In this document: positions 11,261 through 22,511 of the stretch, piece by piece
How positions within the stretch are numbered: the first letter of the stretch is position 1
How the letters are laid out: the number at the start of each line of letters is the position of its first letter
Source of the DNA: Roridomyces roridus
Lineage: Eukaryota > Basidiomycota > Agaricomycetes > Agaricales > Mycenaceae
Assembly: GCA_029378245.1 (NCBI GenBank)
Contig: JARKIF010000019.1
Span: 682,001 to 746,000 of the forward strand
Length of the DNA stretch: 64,000 nucleotides
Reading direction: 5' to 3'
Notes under the pieces: generated by a model
The model's input: the letters and a program-made list of their open reading frames with translations, nothing else
Told to the model about the DNA's origin: nothing
Database searches by the model: none
Program-made: the position numbers and the translations under genes

Positions 11261-11772
11261 GAGGCAGCTCAATTCATAAGCGAATGCGAGCATGCATGCG
11301 CAATCGACGCACAGAAGATTCGACCCCGAAATTCCAGGGCGATGAACTTGGAGGAAAAAAGTTGTCGATGGAGAATGGAGGAGCAGGGAGTCGAACCCGT
11401 ACGTCCTGCGACTGTTCTAGTCTCGGGACTAGACTCATATACAACTCACGAACAAGTAGTTGTATAGACGACTGATTAATTCGGTGCGGCGACGCTCGCG
11501 TGCAGTAAACTGGGTCCTACTTCAAGTTTTGGCCTGCCGAATTACAAGGGATGTGGTGGACCTGTAATGAGAGTCAGATTGAGAGGAGACTCTTCACTAT
11601 GACACAGACTCAAATCTTAGAAGATCTAGATGTAATTCCACACTAGGAGGTGAACCCGTACGGCTGGCCCGGGTGTGGCAAATCATTGAATTTTAAGAAG
11701 ACCGCCGTGCTGGAGCAACACCCCAGTAGTCCAAGGGCAAGCAAGACAAATAGCAAGAGAGCCGCGTTCAGG

Positions 11773-11860
11773 TCGGACACGAGGAGTCGAACCCCGAACT
11801 GTCTTGTACTTTCCAAATGCCCAGTGATTGGAGAAGACCGTGTCTGTACACCATATCCTG
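11773..11860 (-). tRNA. tRNA-Trp(CCA)-like, third copy, with intron
   Basis: The minus strand carries GTCTT CTCCAA ... AAGAC (anticodon stem, CCA anticodon, intron-like insert), GGGGTTCGACTCC (T-arm) and GGATA/TGTCC acceptor pairing. The outer acceptor pairs are again mismatched, as in the copy at 10437. It could be a functional gene with an odd 5' edge or a decayed copy. Confidence 0.35.
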
Positions 11861-11909
11861 AAAATAAACGGAAGCGTCGTGACAACGGAGTTTTGTGGTG
11901 TGGAGTACT

Positions 11910-12035
11910 CTATGGAGGCCCGGAGCACCGCGCTTTGAAACGTGATGTAACTTGTGTTTGCCGCTGTCAATGACAGTGCCGAACAGGGACCCCGCGACCG
12001 TCTCGACCTGTGATGGCCATGCCAATGTGATCCGA
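11910..12035 (+). repeat. R125 short interspersed repeat, copy 1
   Basis: Begins CTATGGAGGCCCGGAGCACC, then GCTTTGAAAC, GCCGCTGTCAATGA, and GGGACCCCG. Three further copies lie at 12210, 16525 (inverted) and 17680 (inverted). No coding potential and no clear terminal inverted repeat. Confidence 0.7.
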
Positions 12036-12209
12036 ATGCACGGCTGACAGTGAGACAGTGAAATTCGCGCCGGACGACAAACAAATGCTAGATGTAACAG
12101 AGTCCCTTGTGAATCAACCAGAACGCCGCGACTCACTTGTGATTTTGGAGGTTGAACACTGTTACACATGAGAGACTTCCGAGTCGAGGAAGTGAGTGAT
12201 GCAAGTAAT

Positions 12210-12335
12210 CTATGGAGGCCCGGAGCATCGCTTTGAAACGAGATGATAATCCATGATGGCCGCTGTCGATGACCGTTCCGAAGGCAGGACCCCGTAACCG
12301 TCGGCACATTCTTCCGTATCACAACATTGATTGGA
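12210..12335 (+). repeat. R125 short interspersed repeat, copy 2
   Basis: Same start (CTATGGAGGCCCGGAGCATC) and same inner blocks (GGACCCCGTAACCGT, AACATTGATTGGAC). It is most similar to the inverted copy at 16525-16649, with which it aligns over its whole length. Confidence 0.7.
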
Positions 12336-13535
12336 CAGGCGGATGGACCATCGCGTCGACTCTGAGCCAGTGAGCAAATTACCATTTATCTGCATGATAT
12401 CCTCTGCATCAATGAGAACACTCCCGTCCCACTTGATCAGACGCGCTGTCATCCAAATACGGACACGGCTTTGACGGATCACTGATATGTATATCGGCTT
12501 GCCTCGCGGAAAGCACACTGTGAAGAGATATCAAGGGTGGCACTGACTCTTGTTCAGTATTTAGACTTTACCTTGTATTCTTATTTAGTTACGAGTGGCT
12601 CAGAGAGTAGTATATAGACACGGACCTTTGTAGTAGATAGATAGTTTTCTCGAATCCGAGACCTTGTCCACTGAATTCAGTGCGAACACTTTGGCTTCTT
12701 GACGGCTCTTGCGTATGGAAGGCCGGACAGTCGAGCTTGTCAATCTGACGTCGGCTCACGTTTTTAGAAATCGGACCCGGGAACCTCTCTCTTATGTACA
12801 GTTACGTTCGAATCAAGAGGGCTTACAAAATAACTCATTCCAGAATCCAGATGTGTTGAAGGCTAGCCCTCGAGCCGGTCCAGCGGTCTGGTGACTCTGG
12901 TCTGGACATCTGGCCGCACCACCCTTATCCCGATTCTGAGGCAGCGCACTGTCATTTGTGAACCAACGATCTCAATAGCCGAGCACCGTTGATACCTCGA
13001 TGAGGATGAAGAAGACTCCGAGACGAGCCTGATGCAGGAAGGAAGAACAGAAAGCCAAGAGTACTCCGTACGACACCACAGCCAGATACATGCGCCCACG
13101 CCCACAGCGCCAAGGATAATGGCAGTCCTCGATCGTACGTCCGACAGTGTCAAGGGGAGGAGGTAGGCAGTAGTGGGACTTCATTAAGAAAATGTACAGT
13201 ATAAAGAGCGGGAAGGCAGGGTTACTGAAATCCAGTCAACCGGATTATTGAAATAAAACCACACACCAGGTGGCCATGCCGGAAGAACCCGTGCTCGACG
13301 ATGCGGAGGGAGATGTAGACGTTGCGGATTCAGCTGCTCATTGTCAGCATTTTCAAGCGCAACTTTGCGAGACTATTGTTGTGCCGTTTCTACAAGGAAG
13401 ACTCGACTTGGATCAGAAAGGAAAGGCATTAAGTGCCCACACGCACCAGTTGAATCTCGAGCACCTCAGCTTCATCCGGATCAGCGGCCTTACACCAACA
13501 AGAATAACTTCGTCGTAGACTCGATGCCCCTGGGG
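12336..13535. other. No recognisable gene
   Basis: Open frames at 12863-13184 (minus, one hydrophobic stretch GAVGVGACIWLW) and 13270-13518 (plus, acidic start) have no family resemblance that I know. I do not annotate them as genes. No repeat is seen apart from the R125 copy at its left edge and the MITE at its right. Confidence 0.35.
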
Positions 13536-14077
13536 TAGGGATGAGCACCGTCCCCGTCCCAAGCCGTAAGACGGCCGTCCGTACACGGTTACGGCCCGTA
13601 CCCGTCGGCCTACAAGCATCCCATAAAGACGGGCGGCCGTCGACGGGTTCAACACGGGTTCAGCATAGGAAATGCTGATTCGCGTGCTTCTCCCTTGAAA
13701 CCCGCTTGGAGCTCAAAGTGAGTGTTCAATCTAGGTAACTACAGTCTCAAAATTGTGCAAGCCACTTGGCACGATGCTCACCATTCGTTCTTTCCGATTG
13801 ATGGGTTGATGTCAACTCTGATGCGATGTTTGATGTGCAAGAAAATGGGTGTTATTCAGCAGGTTGGTGGCGATGTGAGGTAGATTTTGTGTCCCAGCAA
13901 CAATTGTTGCACCTTGGAACATCTTCTGGCAGAGGATCATCTGCTATGAGATGGTTGCACCAATCCTCGCCCGTCCCCGTCATTTCACGGCCGTCAACCG
14001 TCAATTTCACGGCCCGTACCCGTCTCAGCTTGGGCGATTGATGGCCGTCACCCGTACACGGACGGTGCTCATCCCTA
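13536..14077. mobile_element. hAT-like MITE, 542 bp
   Basis: Perfect 18-bp terminal inverted repeats (TAGGGATGAGCACCGTCC at each end) are flanked by a near-perfect 8-bp duplication, CCCTGGGG on the left and CCGTGGGG on the right. The subterminal zones are packed with ACGGCCGT and CCGTACCC motifs in both orientations. There is no transposase, so this is a non-autonomous element. The 8-bp duplication and TAGGG end are typical of the hAT superfamily. Confidence 0.85.
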
Positions 14078-14085
14078 CCGTGGGG

Positions 14086-16524
14086 TGGGTCGTACTCGCA
14101 GGCGGAGACCGCCGGTTGTCGTCGTCATTCTCGTACCAGTGGCCGTCACAAGTATCGTTGTCAAATGAACTGGGTAGGCGTGGCAGGGTCATTGTTATTT
14201 GGCCGAGCACTATTAGTAGTGATGGTGGTGGTTTGAAGTCAAGAGGCGAGTCCAAACAAAGCGATACATGATGCGCCTCATCGCCCAAGTCACGTGATCG
14301 TTACGCCGCTCCTTTGTAGGATCGCCCGAGACCCATGCCGACGTCGTGCAACTAATTCATCACGGAAATCTTGCGGAAAATCCGAAATATCACTGGAACA
14401 ACTGCTGCCATGACTATGCCGGGCTCCGCCGGAGCATGCCGATCGCGATAAAGGCGTGCGCGCACGCGGCGCATTTGTCCACCCTGCCAACCCTGCTCAT
14501 ACGTAAGTATTTCAGATTTCTTCAAGCAGTCTTGATCCCAACATAACTGTCGGCGAGGGGGTCAACAGGTTCAACTGCTGCAAATGTTCAGAATCTGGTA
14601 CATACGTTGAAAATCTGGTGAGATATGACGGTTCCCGGAGTTCCCCAGCACCGTGAAGGGCGAGGGAGGCGCGAGGCGTACAGCGAGCTGGGGGCCTGTG
14701 TGGTGCCGAGGAGAGTGTGGAGAAGAAAGTGGACCACCACATTGATTGTAGTCATGGGATGAAGGCCCAGCGGAATGTGAGGCTGGAAAGCTGATCTGTT
14801 GGATTCCCCATCACTCACTGCAAACTTCACCAAAACGTGGAGAAACAAATCTGGCCATATCCGGCCATATTTGGGTCGTCAGCACGTAAGGGGCGTCTGC
14901 CTGATGAAAAACTGGGACGCCCATATTTAAGATCTAAGTCTAGTGTAAGGCTTCGTCTGCCGGATGAATGTAGAAAAGTCTGGCATAGATGGAGCCGGCT
15001 AGTGTGCTCAGAATGGACCAAATCCTCCACTTATGCCACTCATACAAACATAAAGGTGAAGGGAATAAAATATATTGGCAGTGCGACCACAGATATACTA
15101 CGTAAAGGCGTTGGGAGTTGGATATACAGCCTCGGAGACGGCTGCCATCTCGAGGGAGGCCGCAGCGCCGTGGGTGGGAACGGGCGTAACGTCAGATTCT
15201 CGAGGGCTGTCACTTCAGGATTTGACTGGGTGCTTGCACTTGGAATCGATGACTTGCCGCCGAGCTTCGGAGTGAACTTGAAGAATAAAGAACCAGTCCG
15301 TGGGTTACAGCTGTGGAAGAAGAAACTTCAAGTCAGCACCTCGCGTTGCGTCGCCAACTGGCTTCTTGCTTCGTTCTTCCTAGCCGTCGAGTCTTCTGAG
15401 CTCTTGTGCGTGCGTTCAGAGGGACGGTCTTGAAGAGGGACGGTCTTGAAGAGGGATGGTCTTGAAGAGGTCCGAGAGGCATAGTCTTGAAGAGCTCCGA
15501 CCGGGCGCTCCGAGGGAGGGCAGGACTTGCTGTCTGGGTTTGTGTTGGAGGACTGAACGGTGGGGACATGGAGTGAAATCTTGGGGAGCTCCGTGGTGGC
15601 TTGAGGACGAGAGTATCGTAGAGAGATGGAGGGGAAGTGGTGGGGAATCGGATGATGGGAGTAGAAGACAAGAGGCGGTTGACCAAAGTCACGCGAAACT
15701 CTGACAAGACAAGCTGATTGATTGATCGAGATGGCATTCAATTGCACTCTTGTTCTCGGCGTCCGGCGGTGTTAGGCGTGTACTTGTAGCCCGCAGTCCC
15801 AAGTCCATCCAAAAGGACTACGGCAATTGCTTGCAATTGCTTACTGTTGTGTCGCATTGTGCAGGCAGCAGGCTCCCTCGAGTACGATTCTACAGTACTT
15901 TTTGACAACCTGCTTTCATCAGCCGAAGTCATGCAGATCATTAGTACTACTGTAGTAGAGATGCGCATATAAATCCGTGGCCGACAGATGCCTGAATAAC
16001 GGCATGATGTGCGGCTGATATGCCCTCCCAAGGCCATGATCAGCCGGACGAAGGCTATATGTGCCTTCACAAGCCACGATCAGCCGGATCAAGGTCTCAT
16101 ATACCCTGACATGTGCCATCAGCGCAGCCGATCAATATTCGGTCTCATTAAGGAGCCCATCTTTTGGTGATGAACGATTCAACCCGCCCCACGCGAGTTT
16201 GACGCGAGTAGTCGGATCGGGGACGAAGTTGTTCAATACAAGTTGCACCTCGAAGAGATGCTGGGATGTGCTACAATGAGCTTGAGGAGGACTACGAAGG
16301 GAGGGTCTACTTACAAGTTACAATCCAATGCAGCCCGGAGTGGCGTGCAGACGGAGCAGCCGATGGCGTTCGTAGGGAGGAAAGTGATGGCGAACTTGGG
16401 ACACACGTACGTGAAATTCCAAAACTTCAAGTACGAGTGGAAAAGGTTGTCATAAGTAGTAGTAGTATGCTCTGACGGTCGGCGCGACTGTTGGCGCGAC
16501 GGTAAATCAACTGATCTCAGGTCC
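14086..16524. other. Gene-poor stretch
   Basis: I find no coding region with recognisable protein features. A CGGCATG-type small palindrome near 14420 and the tandem repeat listed at 15416 are the only structures seen. The open frames are all short and compositionally unconvincing. Confidence 0.35.
15416..15500. repeat. Short tandem repeat, unit about 17 bp (TCTTGAAGAGGGACGG)
   Basis: The unit GGTCTTGAAGAGGGACGG occurs three times nearly perfectly, followed by two diverged copies (TCTTGAAGAGGTCCGAGA, TCTTGAAGAGCTCCGA). It is a minisatellite-like patch with no visible coding role. Confidence 0.75.
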
Positions 16525-16649
16525 AATCAATGTTCGAATACGGCAGAATGTGTCCACGGTTACGGGGTCCTATCTCGGAACAGCTAATTGACAGCGGCAA
16601 TCGTGCATTGGCATCATGTTTCAAAGTGCGGTGCTCTGGGCCTCCATAG
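16525..16649 (-). repeat. R125 short interspersed repeat, copy 3
   Basis: Inverted relative to copies 1 and 2: it ends GGGCCTCCATAG. It contains ACGGTTACGGGGTCC and GACAGCGGCAAT, the complements of the inner blocks of copy 2. Confidence 0.7.
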
Positions 16650-17679
16650 TAATCGATAGCCTCGTATTCCACGGTATGTGGCTGAACCTGCGTATCGAAA
16701 ATAATTATACTTACGTTGAGAGAGAAAAAGTCCACGCACCTGTGCGGGAATCCGGAGCTCTTTGTTGGAGCTCTGTGAGCCCATTAGGCCACGCAGGTAT
16801 AACAATATACCCGTTTACAGCCGCCATCCTTTTGCGCATTCTGCGCCTCAGGCGGGCTAACCGCGGTCCGCAGGTGGTAAATGACCAGTCTCGACATCGC
16901 CGTCCCAAACCGGGCACCACGGGGTACGACGCGAGGAGCGGTATTTGACCGCGGCGGGTGCGTTGAAGAGTGCAGCAGCTTGAGCGGTAGGGTTGGCGCC
17001 AAGAGCGGAGAAGCAACATCCTTCTTCAGTGTTACTGCCGATCTGTGTGTATAGATTAATCGGGGATGAAGAGGAGGAGGAGACGCACCATCAATGCAAC
17101 CCGAACCACCCATCTTTATACGCCTGGAGAAAAAATCTGGGCACGTTCATTACATAAATCGCCATCAAGGATGACACGAACTGCTGCTCCTCGGGGCCAT
17201 TGGAGCGTCGTACAGGCTGAAGGCAGGCAAATGGGGAATGCCACTGCATGCTCGTTCCGACACTGTTAGTTGAAGTCGAAGTACATGAATCTTGGGAGAT
17301 GACCGGCGTCTGGGCAAGCGTGAGTGAGGCGCCGTTCGCGTCCCAGAAGCCGTCGTCAAAATATTTCCAAAAACTGACCATGGAGAAAAACTGCGCCTGG
17401 CCATGGGGGGATTCGCGGTGATTTACGAGCTCCAATGAGAGTATAATTCAAATTCATTTAGCGTGGGTTGGAGCGTGCAAACAGAAGTAGGATATTTGAT
17501 GTTGGTCTTGGGTTGGTCGCGTCACCGTGGAAGCTGGAAGCCGATCCAGTGGGGACGGACAAGGGTGGGACCGAGGATCTTGTTAATCAGCCAGAAATCA
17601 TCGGAGAAAGCCAGGTTCCAGACTCCAGACGCGTCAGATGATGGTGGTAAGGAGCAAGACGCATTGCCGACTCCGACAG
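16650..17679. other. Unassigned stretch with overlapping minus-strand frames
   Basis: Minus-strand frames at 17091-17435 (with FWKYFDDGFWDANGASL) and 16784-17113 read somewhat like protein, but I cannot place them in a family or join them convincingly by introns. They may be remnants of a decayed gene. I make no functional claim. Confidence 0.25.
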
Positions 17680-17805
17680 TCACATCAAATGGCGATGCAA
17701 AGCCGAAAGCCGACGGTCCCGGGGTCCTCCCTCGGAATTGGCATTGACATCGGCCATCATGTATTATTATCTTGTTTCAGAGCGCGATGCTCCGGGCCTC
17801 CATAG
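17680..17805 (-). repeat. R125 short interspersed repeat, copy 4
   Basis: Inverted copy ending CGATGCTCCGGGCCTCCATAG minus its first base. It contains GACGGTCCCGGGGTCC and GGCATTGACATCGGCC, matching the inner blocks of copies 1-3. Confidence 0.65.
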
Positions 17806-18056
17806 TACTCAGTAATTGACCGGTCAACGTTCAACCGTCAACCAGCCCAGATCTTTTCGACTCCAGTGAGAAATTGATGCAAAAGATTGCGTACTCACAT
17901 ATGTGCATTCTGGAGAGTCGAATATAGGGAGGGGCAAAAACATGAACGGCTTCTGCTCAACCGAACCCGGGTCGCACCGCGGGGAGATTCCGTTGTGATC
18001 GCCATGAGTGATCGATCATTGATCAGCGTCGGCTGAAATCTTGTTCTCGTACCACC

Positions 18057-18617
18057 ATGTTTCGCCTTTCCCGACTTGCCAAAACAATCTCCTTCCATCG
18101 CAACTTGGTGTCAACGACTGTCGCAAAGGTTAAACGACTCGCCCTGTTCTGCACACTCACCTCACATGCACTTCAGCGCCCTTGGCCCAAACCCGGGGAC
18201 CCGGACTTTTACTCCACCGACCACGCCCTCCGTCACACCGATCCTTTCTCTCCATTTCACCTCGAAAACTACAAACCCATCTACGCCAAGTTCCATCAAT
18301 TGCGACACATCCCACTTCCCTGCCCATGGTCTTGCGATTGGCGTTATTGGTTCCACGGACAATCCGTTCATGATGATACGATTCAAGGTCACATGTACCG
18401 TGCATTCCGTGTCGAGGGTCCCATCGAACCGATGGTGTTCGTCGCTGGAGAGACCGAGCCGGTTTTCGCTTTCAGAGCTGGCGGGGAGTATTATCTGTTT
18501 GACGGGCTGACGGAGAATCTGGAGAGGTTTGTCGGACGTTTCGTGGACGACGAGGACTTTTTGAGGCGTTTCAATGTGGTGGAGACGGAGGTGTGCAAGT
18601 ACGTCGGCGTGAATTGA
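18057..18617 (+). CDS. Hypothetical protein, short
   Basis: An open frame of 186 codons starts MFRLSRLAKTISF. A likely 50-base intron (GTTAAAC ... CTTCAG, about 18129-18178) would shorten it to about 170 residues and join the basic, mitochondrial-like N-terminus to RPWPKPGDPDFYSTDHALR. The body looks like real protein (ENYKPIYAKFHQLRHIP, CPWSCDWRYWFHGQS, EPMVFVAGETEPVFAFRAGG), with an acidic end (RFVDDEDFLRRFNVVE). I do not recognise the family. The basic, Ser/Thr-rich start suggests mitochondrial targeting, but that is weak inference. It sits just upstream of gene B on the same strand. Confidence 0.5.
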   Translation: MFRLSRLAKTISFHRNLVSTTVAKVKRLALFCTLTSHALQRPWPKPGDPDFYSTDHALRHTDPFSPFHLENYKPIYAKFHQLRHIPLPCPWSCDWRYWFHGQSVHDDTIQGHMYRAFRVEGPIEPMVFVAGETEPVFAFRAGGEYYLFDGLTENLERFVGRFVDDEDFLRRFNVVETEVCKYVGVN

Positions 18618-18924
18618 ATATTCGTGCCGACTTGTTTCGTTGCCGTTCCATTCGGCTGTGACTGCCATCAGTGTCGGCTAAATCCATCTTGTTCTCGTAC
18701 CACCATGATCTCCAGGCCAGTATTTGTGTGCTTCATAGGCTGACAGTTGATATACAAGCCAATCAACCACACAGCACTGTGGCACTCGGTATCTCTTCAG
18801 GCCGCGTAAGCACTTCCACTTTTGTACAGATTCAGAGGTTGAAAATATCCTTACAGCCTTTCGAGCGAATAAAAAGGACTCGTTCCATGTCAGATCGTAC
18901 CGCATCCCCTTACCCCCCAGGTAA

Positions 18925-21900
18925 ATGTCCGACAGCCGTCTCTACACTCGCCTTCTGCTTCCAAAGGGCCATGGCTACCCCTTGTTCCATCCACAACCAT
19001 TCGACGACCTGCACCTCGAGTACAGACGTCTGGGAACCCAGGTCGGAGATGTCGGCATCGTCACTGCGGATGGTTCCTTCGATATCATATTCAACATTTG
19101 TCGCTCGGCGGACGATCCAGTAAACCGGTTTGGGCAAGGGGGCATCGGGATCGTAATTTCGGATATAGGGTCGAAAAGTTTTTTTCGACCCTGGCTGGAC
19201 CCCCCCCCTCCTCCCCTCCTATATAAGGCAGATCATTCCCACGATCATGTGATTTACCGGCGGTCCGAGCAATCCGCGGCTCCCAACCATAGGAAAAATA
19301 TGTATTACAAACTTATTAGAGGACCCCAGTGTCAATTAGACCCATCTCATGTGTACTTGAGCAATGATACACTTGTTGTCTGTGGCAATGTCTTGTGAGA
19401 GTCGATGAGACTGGCAGCTGTATTATGTAATATATCAGTCCCGATTTGGAAATTTCAATCCAGAGTGTCCAATATGCTCCAAAACACATTTACTAATATA
19501 CATATAGAAATTTTTTTCGAGCCCTCTCGGGACCCCCCCCCCCCCCCCCCTCCCCCGGTACGAAATTTCGATCCCGGTACCCCCTTGGGTTTGGGGTACC
19601 TGCCGGCTTTGAGCAGGTCGACCTCCCTGCTGAGGACATTGCTTGCCGACCTCAATATCACCGTCCCGGCTCGGACGTCTCCAACACCAAAATCAACAAA
19701 CGACGCTTGGATGTAGACGCGGGAATCGACGGTAACGTGTAAGTAGCTTGACGCATTTCGGCCGAATGTTTCTCATACGTACGTGCAGATTCCTTCCACT
19801 TGGAGCGGGGGCCATTGTGGAGATATCAGCTTCGTCAAACGAGGCAGCCGTACTGTTACTCCCCGACGGAGGCTCCCGGACAGACCTTCGATCCTTGCAG
19901 ACATTCCGGGATTATGCACTCAAACATGCTCGTAGCTGGTACGCATTCGTCAACGGACGACTCCATCGGATGGTGGAGAGCGGGGACCTGTATCTGGTGA
20001 CTGGAGTCGACGGATGCACCTCCTGGAGTGTCGCTGCGGTTGAAAACCACTCGGAAGATTGCAGAATTTCACTCAAGCTCAAGGCCGCTCAGGTGGGAGC
20101 AGCTGGTACCTCGTGCGCTTGGGAATGGGAAACCACCAGTTCCTTTGCGGACTCGGGACCCAGAGGAGGTCCGGGAGAAGAGGAGTGGGCGAATAATCAA
20201 ACAGTGTTTCTGCGCGGCTACAAAGTCGCCATCCGTCCTCGTTCTACGCCTTTTCACTTGACGAGGACCTCTACGGCACTGTCGATTGCTGAGTCAAAAC
20301 CGTCGCATATCTTATCGAAAACCGGTTTCATACCCTTCTCGCAACCTCCGTCTACCACCACGGGCCACTTCTTTCGCGGAAACAGCACCTCCTTGAACAC
20401 TGCATTGTCAGACGACGAGGAGTCGGTCGAATATTACCCCCAGGTTCAGCCGGTTAGTCATACTTTATATGTTGCAGCATGCGTGGCTCACACAGCGCAG
20501 AACTATCATCCGGCATCTGCCATAAACACACATCTACTCAACTCAGTAAGTAAGCCGTAGTGGTACCTCCGAGATATTGACAAAATCTTCAGTTCCCGGC
20601 GAGCGACGTAGCAGTGACCCACGACGATATATGGACGGCTGTCTTGAACGAGGTACGCCTCGTATGAAAAAGACCCTCTAAAATCTCAACGCCGGTTGGT
20701 TGAAGGACGATCAAGAGATGCCGAGCGATTCCGAGCTCATCCAGCGTGTTTTCTCAAGATGCAACATAGAAACAAGTTCCGGTGCTGTCCTGTCTCATCG
20801 TCTAATGTGTGGATAACTGACGCGAATTAGACGGGGTTTGGCTCCAGGACCCTTGGGCATCCAAACGGGAGGGCAAACAGCGAGTCGAGGGTGCGTTCCA
20901 GGATTTCAACGTATTGCTGCTGCGAATTGACAGATCCAGACTCGGACCAGGTTTCAGTTCCTGAGCGGAAGCAGCGCAAGGAAAGTAACGATACCCATCT
21001 GTGGCCAGAGTCCGTGAACACTCACTTCGCCACCGGTGAGTTTTTTTCCACCTTTATTTGCTCTTTCTGACGGTCTTCAAAGGCCTCCGTGAATATTGGG
21101 CATCGCCTTGGGCCACGTACTCGAGCGGACGCAGTCGTTGGCGCGCCCAGTTCGTCAAGGATTATCTTCAGAATCTTGGTATCATCCGCTCCAAGGAACA
21201 GGTACGAGAGCGGATTCAAGATCTGAGAGGAATGTGGAAGGGCACGTCAGGTGTGCCTTGTTTTCAATAATATTCGGCTCGTTGTTGATTGTAAATCCGC
21301 TAGACTACCGTTTGGTTGCACACCACAATGAAGGTCCAAAACAGGGACCTGAATCAACCAAAGGAACGGCGATGAGCGTTGCACCGCAGAAGGTCAATCG
21401 TGTCACGAGTCTGACGTTATTCGCCGAAGGGATGACCCCCTTTACTGTCGATCTCGACAAGCTCTCCCAGGAGCACACATCCCTTATCCTTCTCCTGCGC
21501 GTTTCCATTCCTGCTCCCACCGACCCGCGTCCTACACTCAACCTCCACGGATTCCAGGTCAGCTTGCGAATGACCGACCTCTGGTCTTCTCGCAGCTACG
21601 TCGATATGCGTGAGAACCACGGAGGCATCTCATTCGGGCAAGACGCCGGTCCGTTGGAAATAACCTCCGTCGAGCTCGGTGGCGTCGTCGCCAAATTCCC
21701 CGACTCATTTTGTGGCGAGCGCTGGTTCATGGGCTCCAAACAGAGTCTAGTCACGCACGAACTAGTCGTCGACCGCATCCCGCTCCTCGTGCTTATGTAC
21801 GAGCTCGACTCGGACCATTCGACGACTACCGCTGGGCCGTGGGTGCAGCTTGTGTCGGCGCAGAAGTATGATCCCAAGGATCCGAACAATCCACTGGCTG

Positions 21901-22064
21901 CCAGTATGCGCACTTTGCCGGATTCAGTCCCAGAAACGCAGGCGCTTTCCGGGAAGAAATCATCGCCACCCCCGTCGGTTCCTGTGTTCCCTGCCCCAAC
22001 GACGTGCTCCCCTCCCTCGCCGTCCATTTCCGCAGCACGCGTGCCAGTGGCGATTGCTATGTAG
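18925..22064 (+). pseudogene. Gene B: N-terminal module + TEA domain, exon 1 split by a MITE
   Basis: Starts M-S-D-S-R-L-Y-T-R-L-L. Exon 1 is cut after NRFG by a 453-bp MITE (19135-19587); it resumes at 19588 with the target duplication and VPAGFEQVDL. All later exons match gene A one by one: FLPLGAGAIVEISASSNEAA, NYHPASAINTHLL, SDVAVTHDDIW, SELIQRVFSRCN, DGVWLQDP. A TEA-type block follows (LWPESVNTHF ... FVKDYLQNLGIIRSKEQVR ... DLRGMWKG). The tail starts D-Y-R-L-V-A and includes RVTSLTLFAEGMTPFTVDL and RIPLLVLMYELDSD, ending in a Pro/Ser-rich stretch. No other break is seen, so the insertion looks young. A cryptic in-frame splice from GTAATTTC (about 19151) to GAGCAG/GTCGAC (about 19616) could remove most of the MITE, so loss of function is not certain. 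Confidence 0.7.
19135..19587. mobile_element. hAT-like MITE (453 bp) inside exon 1 of gene B
   Basis: Perfect 8-bp target duplication GGTTTGGG (19127-19134 and 19588-19595). Terminal inverted repeats of about 27 bp open CAAGGGGG, then CGGGATCG and AATTTCG, with 3 mismatches. The interior has two poly-C/poly-G tracts (near 19200 and 19535) next to TTTTTTTCGA blocks. There is no coding capacity. Removing it with one duplication copy restores the reading frame of the gene (FG/VPAGFEQ), which matches paralogues A and C. Confidence 0.92.
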
Positions 22065-22511
22065 ACCGTTTACGAAGGTGCATGTGAATATTTATGGGTG
22101 AAGTGCCGATGCGTAGCGCGTCAGAGTGCAGGTGAGTGCCGCGATCAACTTGAAAGAAAGAAGTCACTCGGAAGGAAATTGAGAAAACAGCAGAGCAGGG
22201 GTACAGTGCGTTGTATCTCTGTGAATTGCGTACAGATGAGCTGTGCCTCGGAGCTAAGTCTGATAGCACCACAGCACTGTATATCTGCGCCGCATAAACG
22301 CCTCCAATTTGTTGAGACCGTCGGCGCTCGGCTGTGATGTTAATTCCATTATCCATACAGCAGACGTGCTGCACTGCTCTGTCCGTCCCATCTTGACGTG
22401 AGATGAACCTCAGAAATAGTTCCACAGGTTCCCTACAGCTTTTGGCGCCAAGGACCTGCTTTAAAAAGGAGCCTTGTGCTCTCAGGCTCAGGACCTCATC
22501 ACCTCCCACTG
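22065..22511. other. Intergenic region between genes B and C
   Basis: Holds the 3' end of B and the promoter of C. No repeat or RNA gene is seen. Confidence 0.4.

Noticed and set aside
16784..17435. Possible host gene on the minus strand
   Set aside because: The frames look partly protein-like, but no intron model or family supports them.
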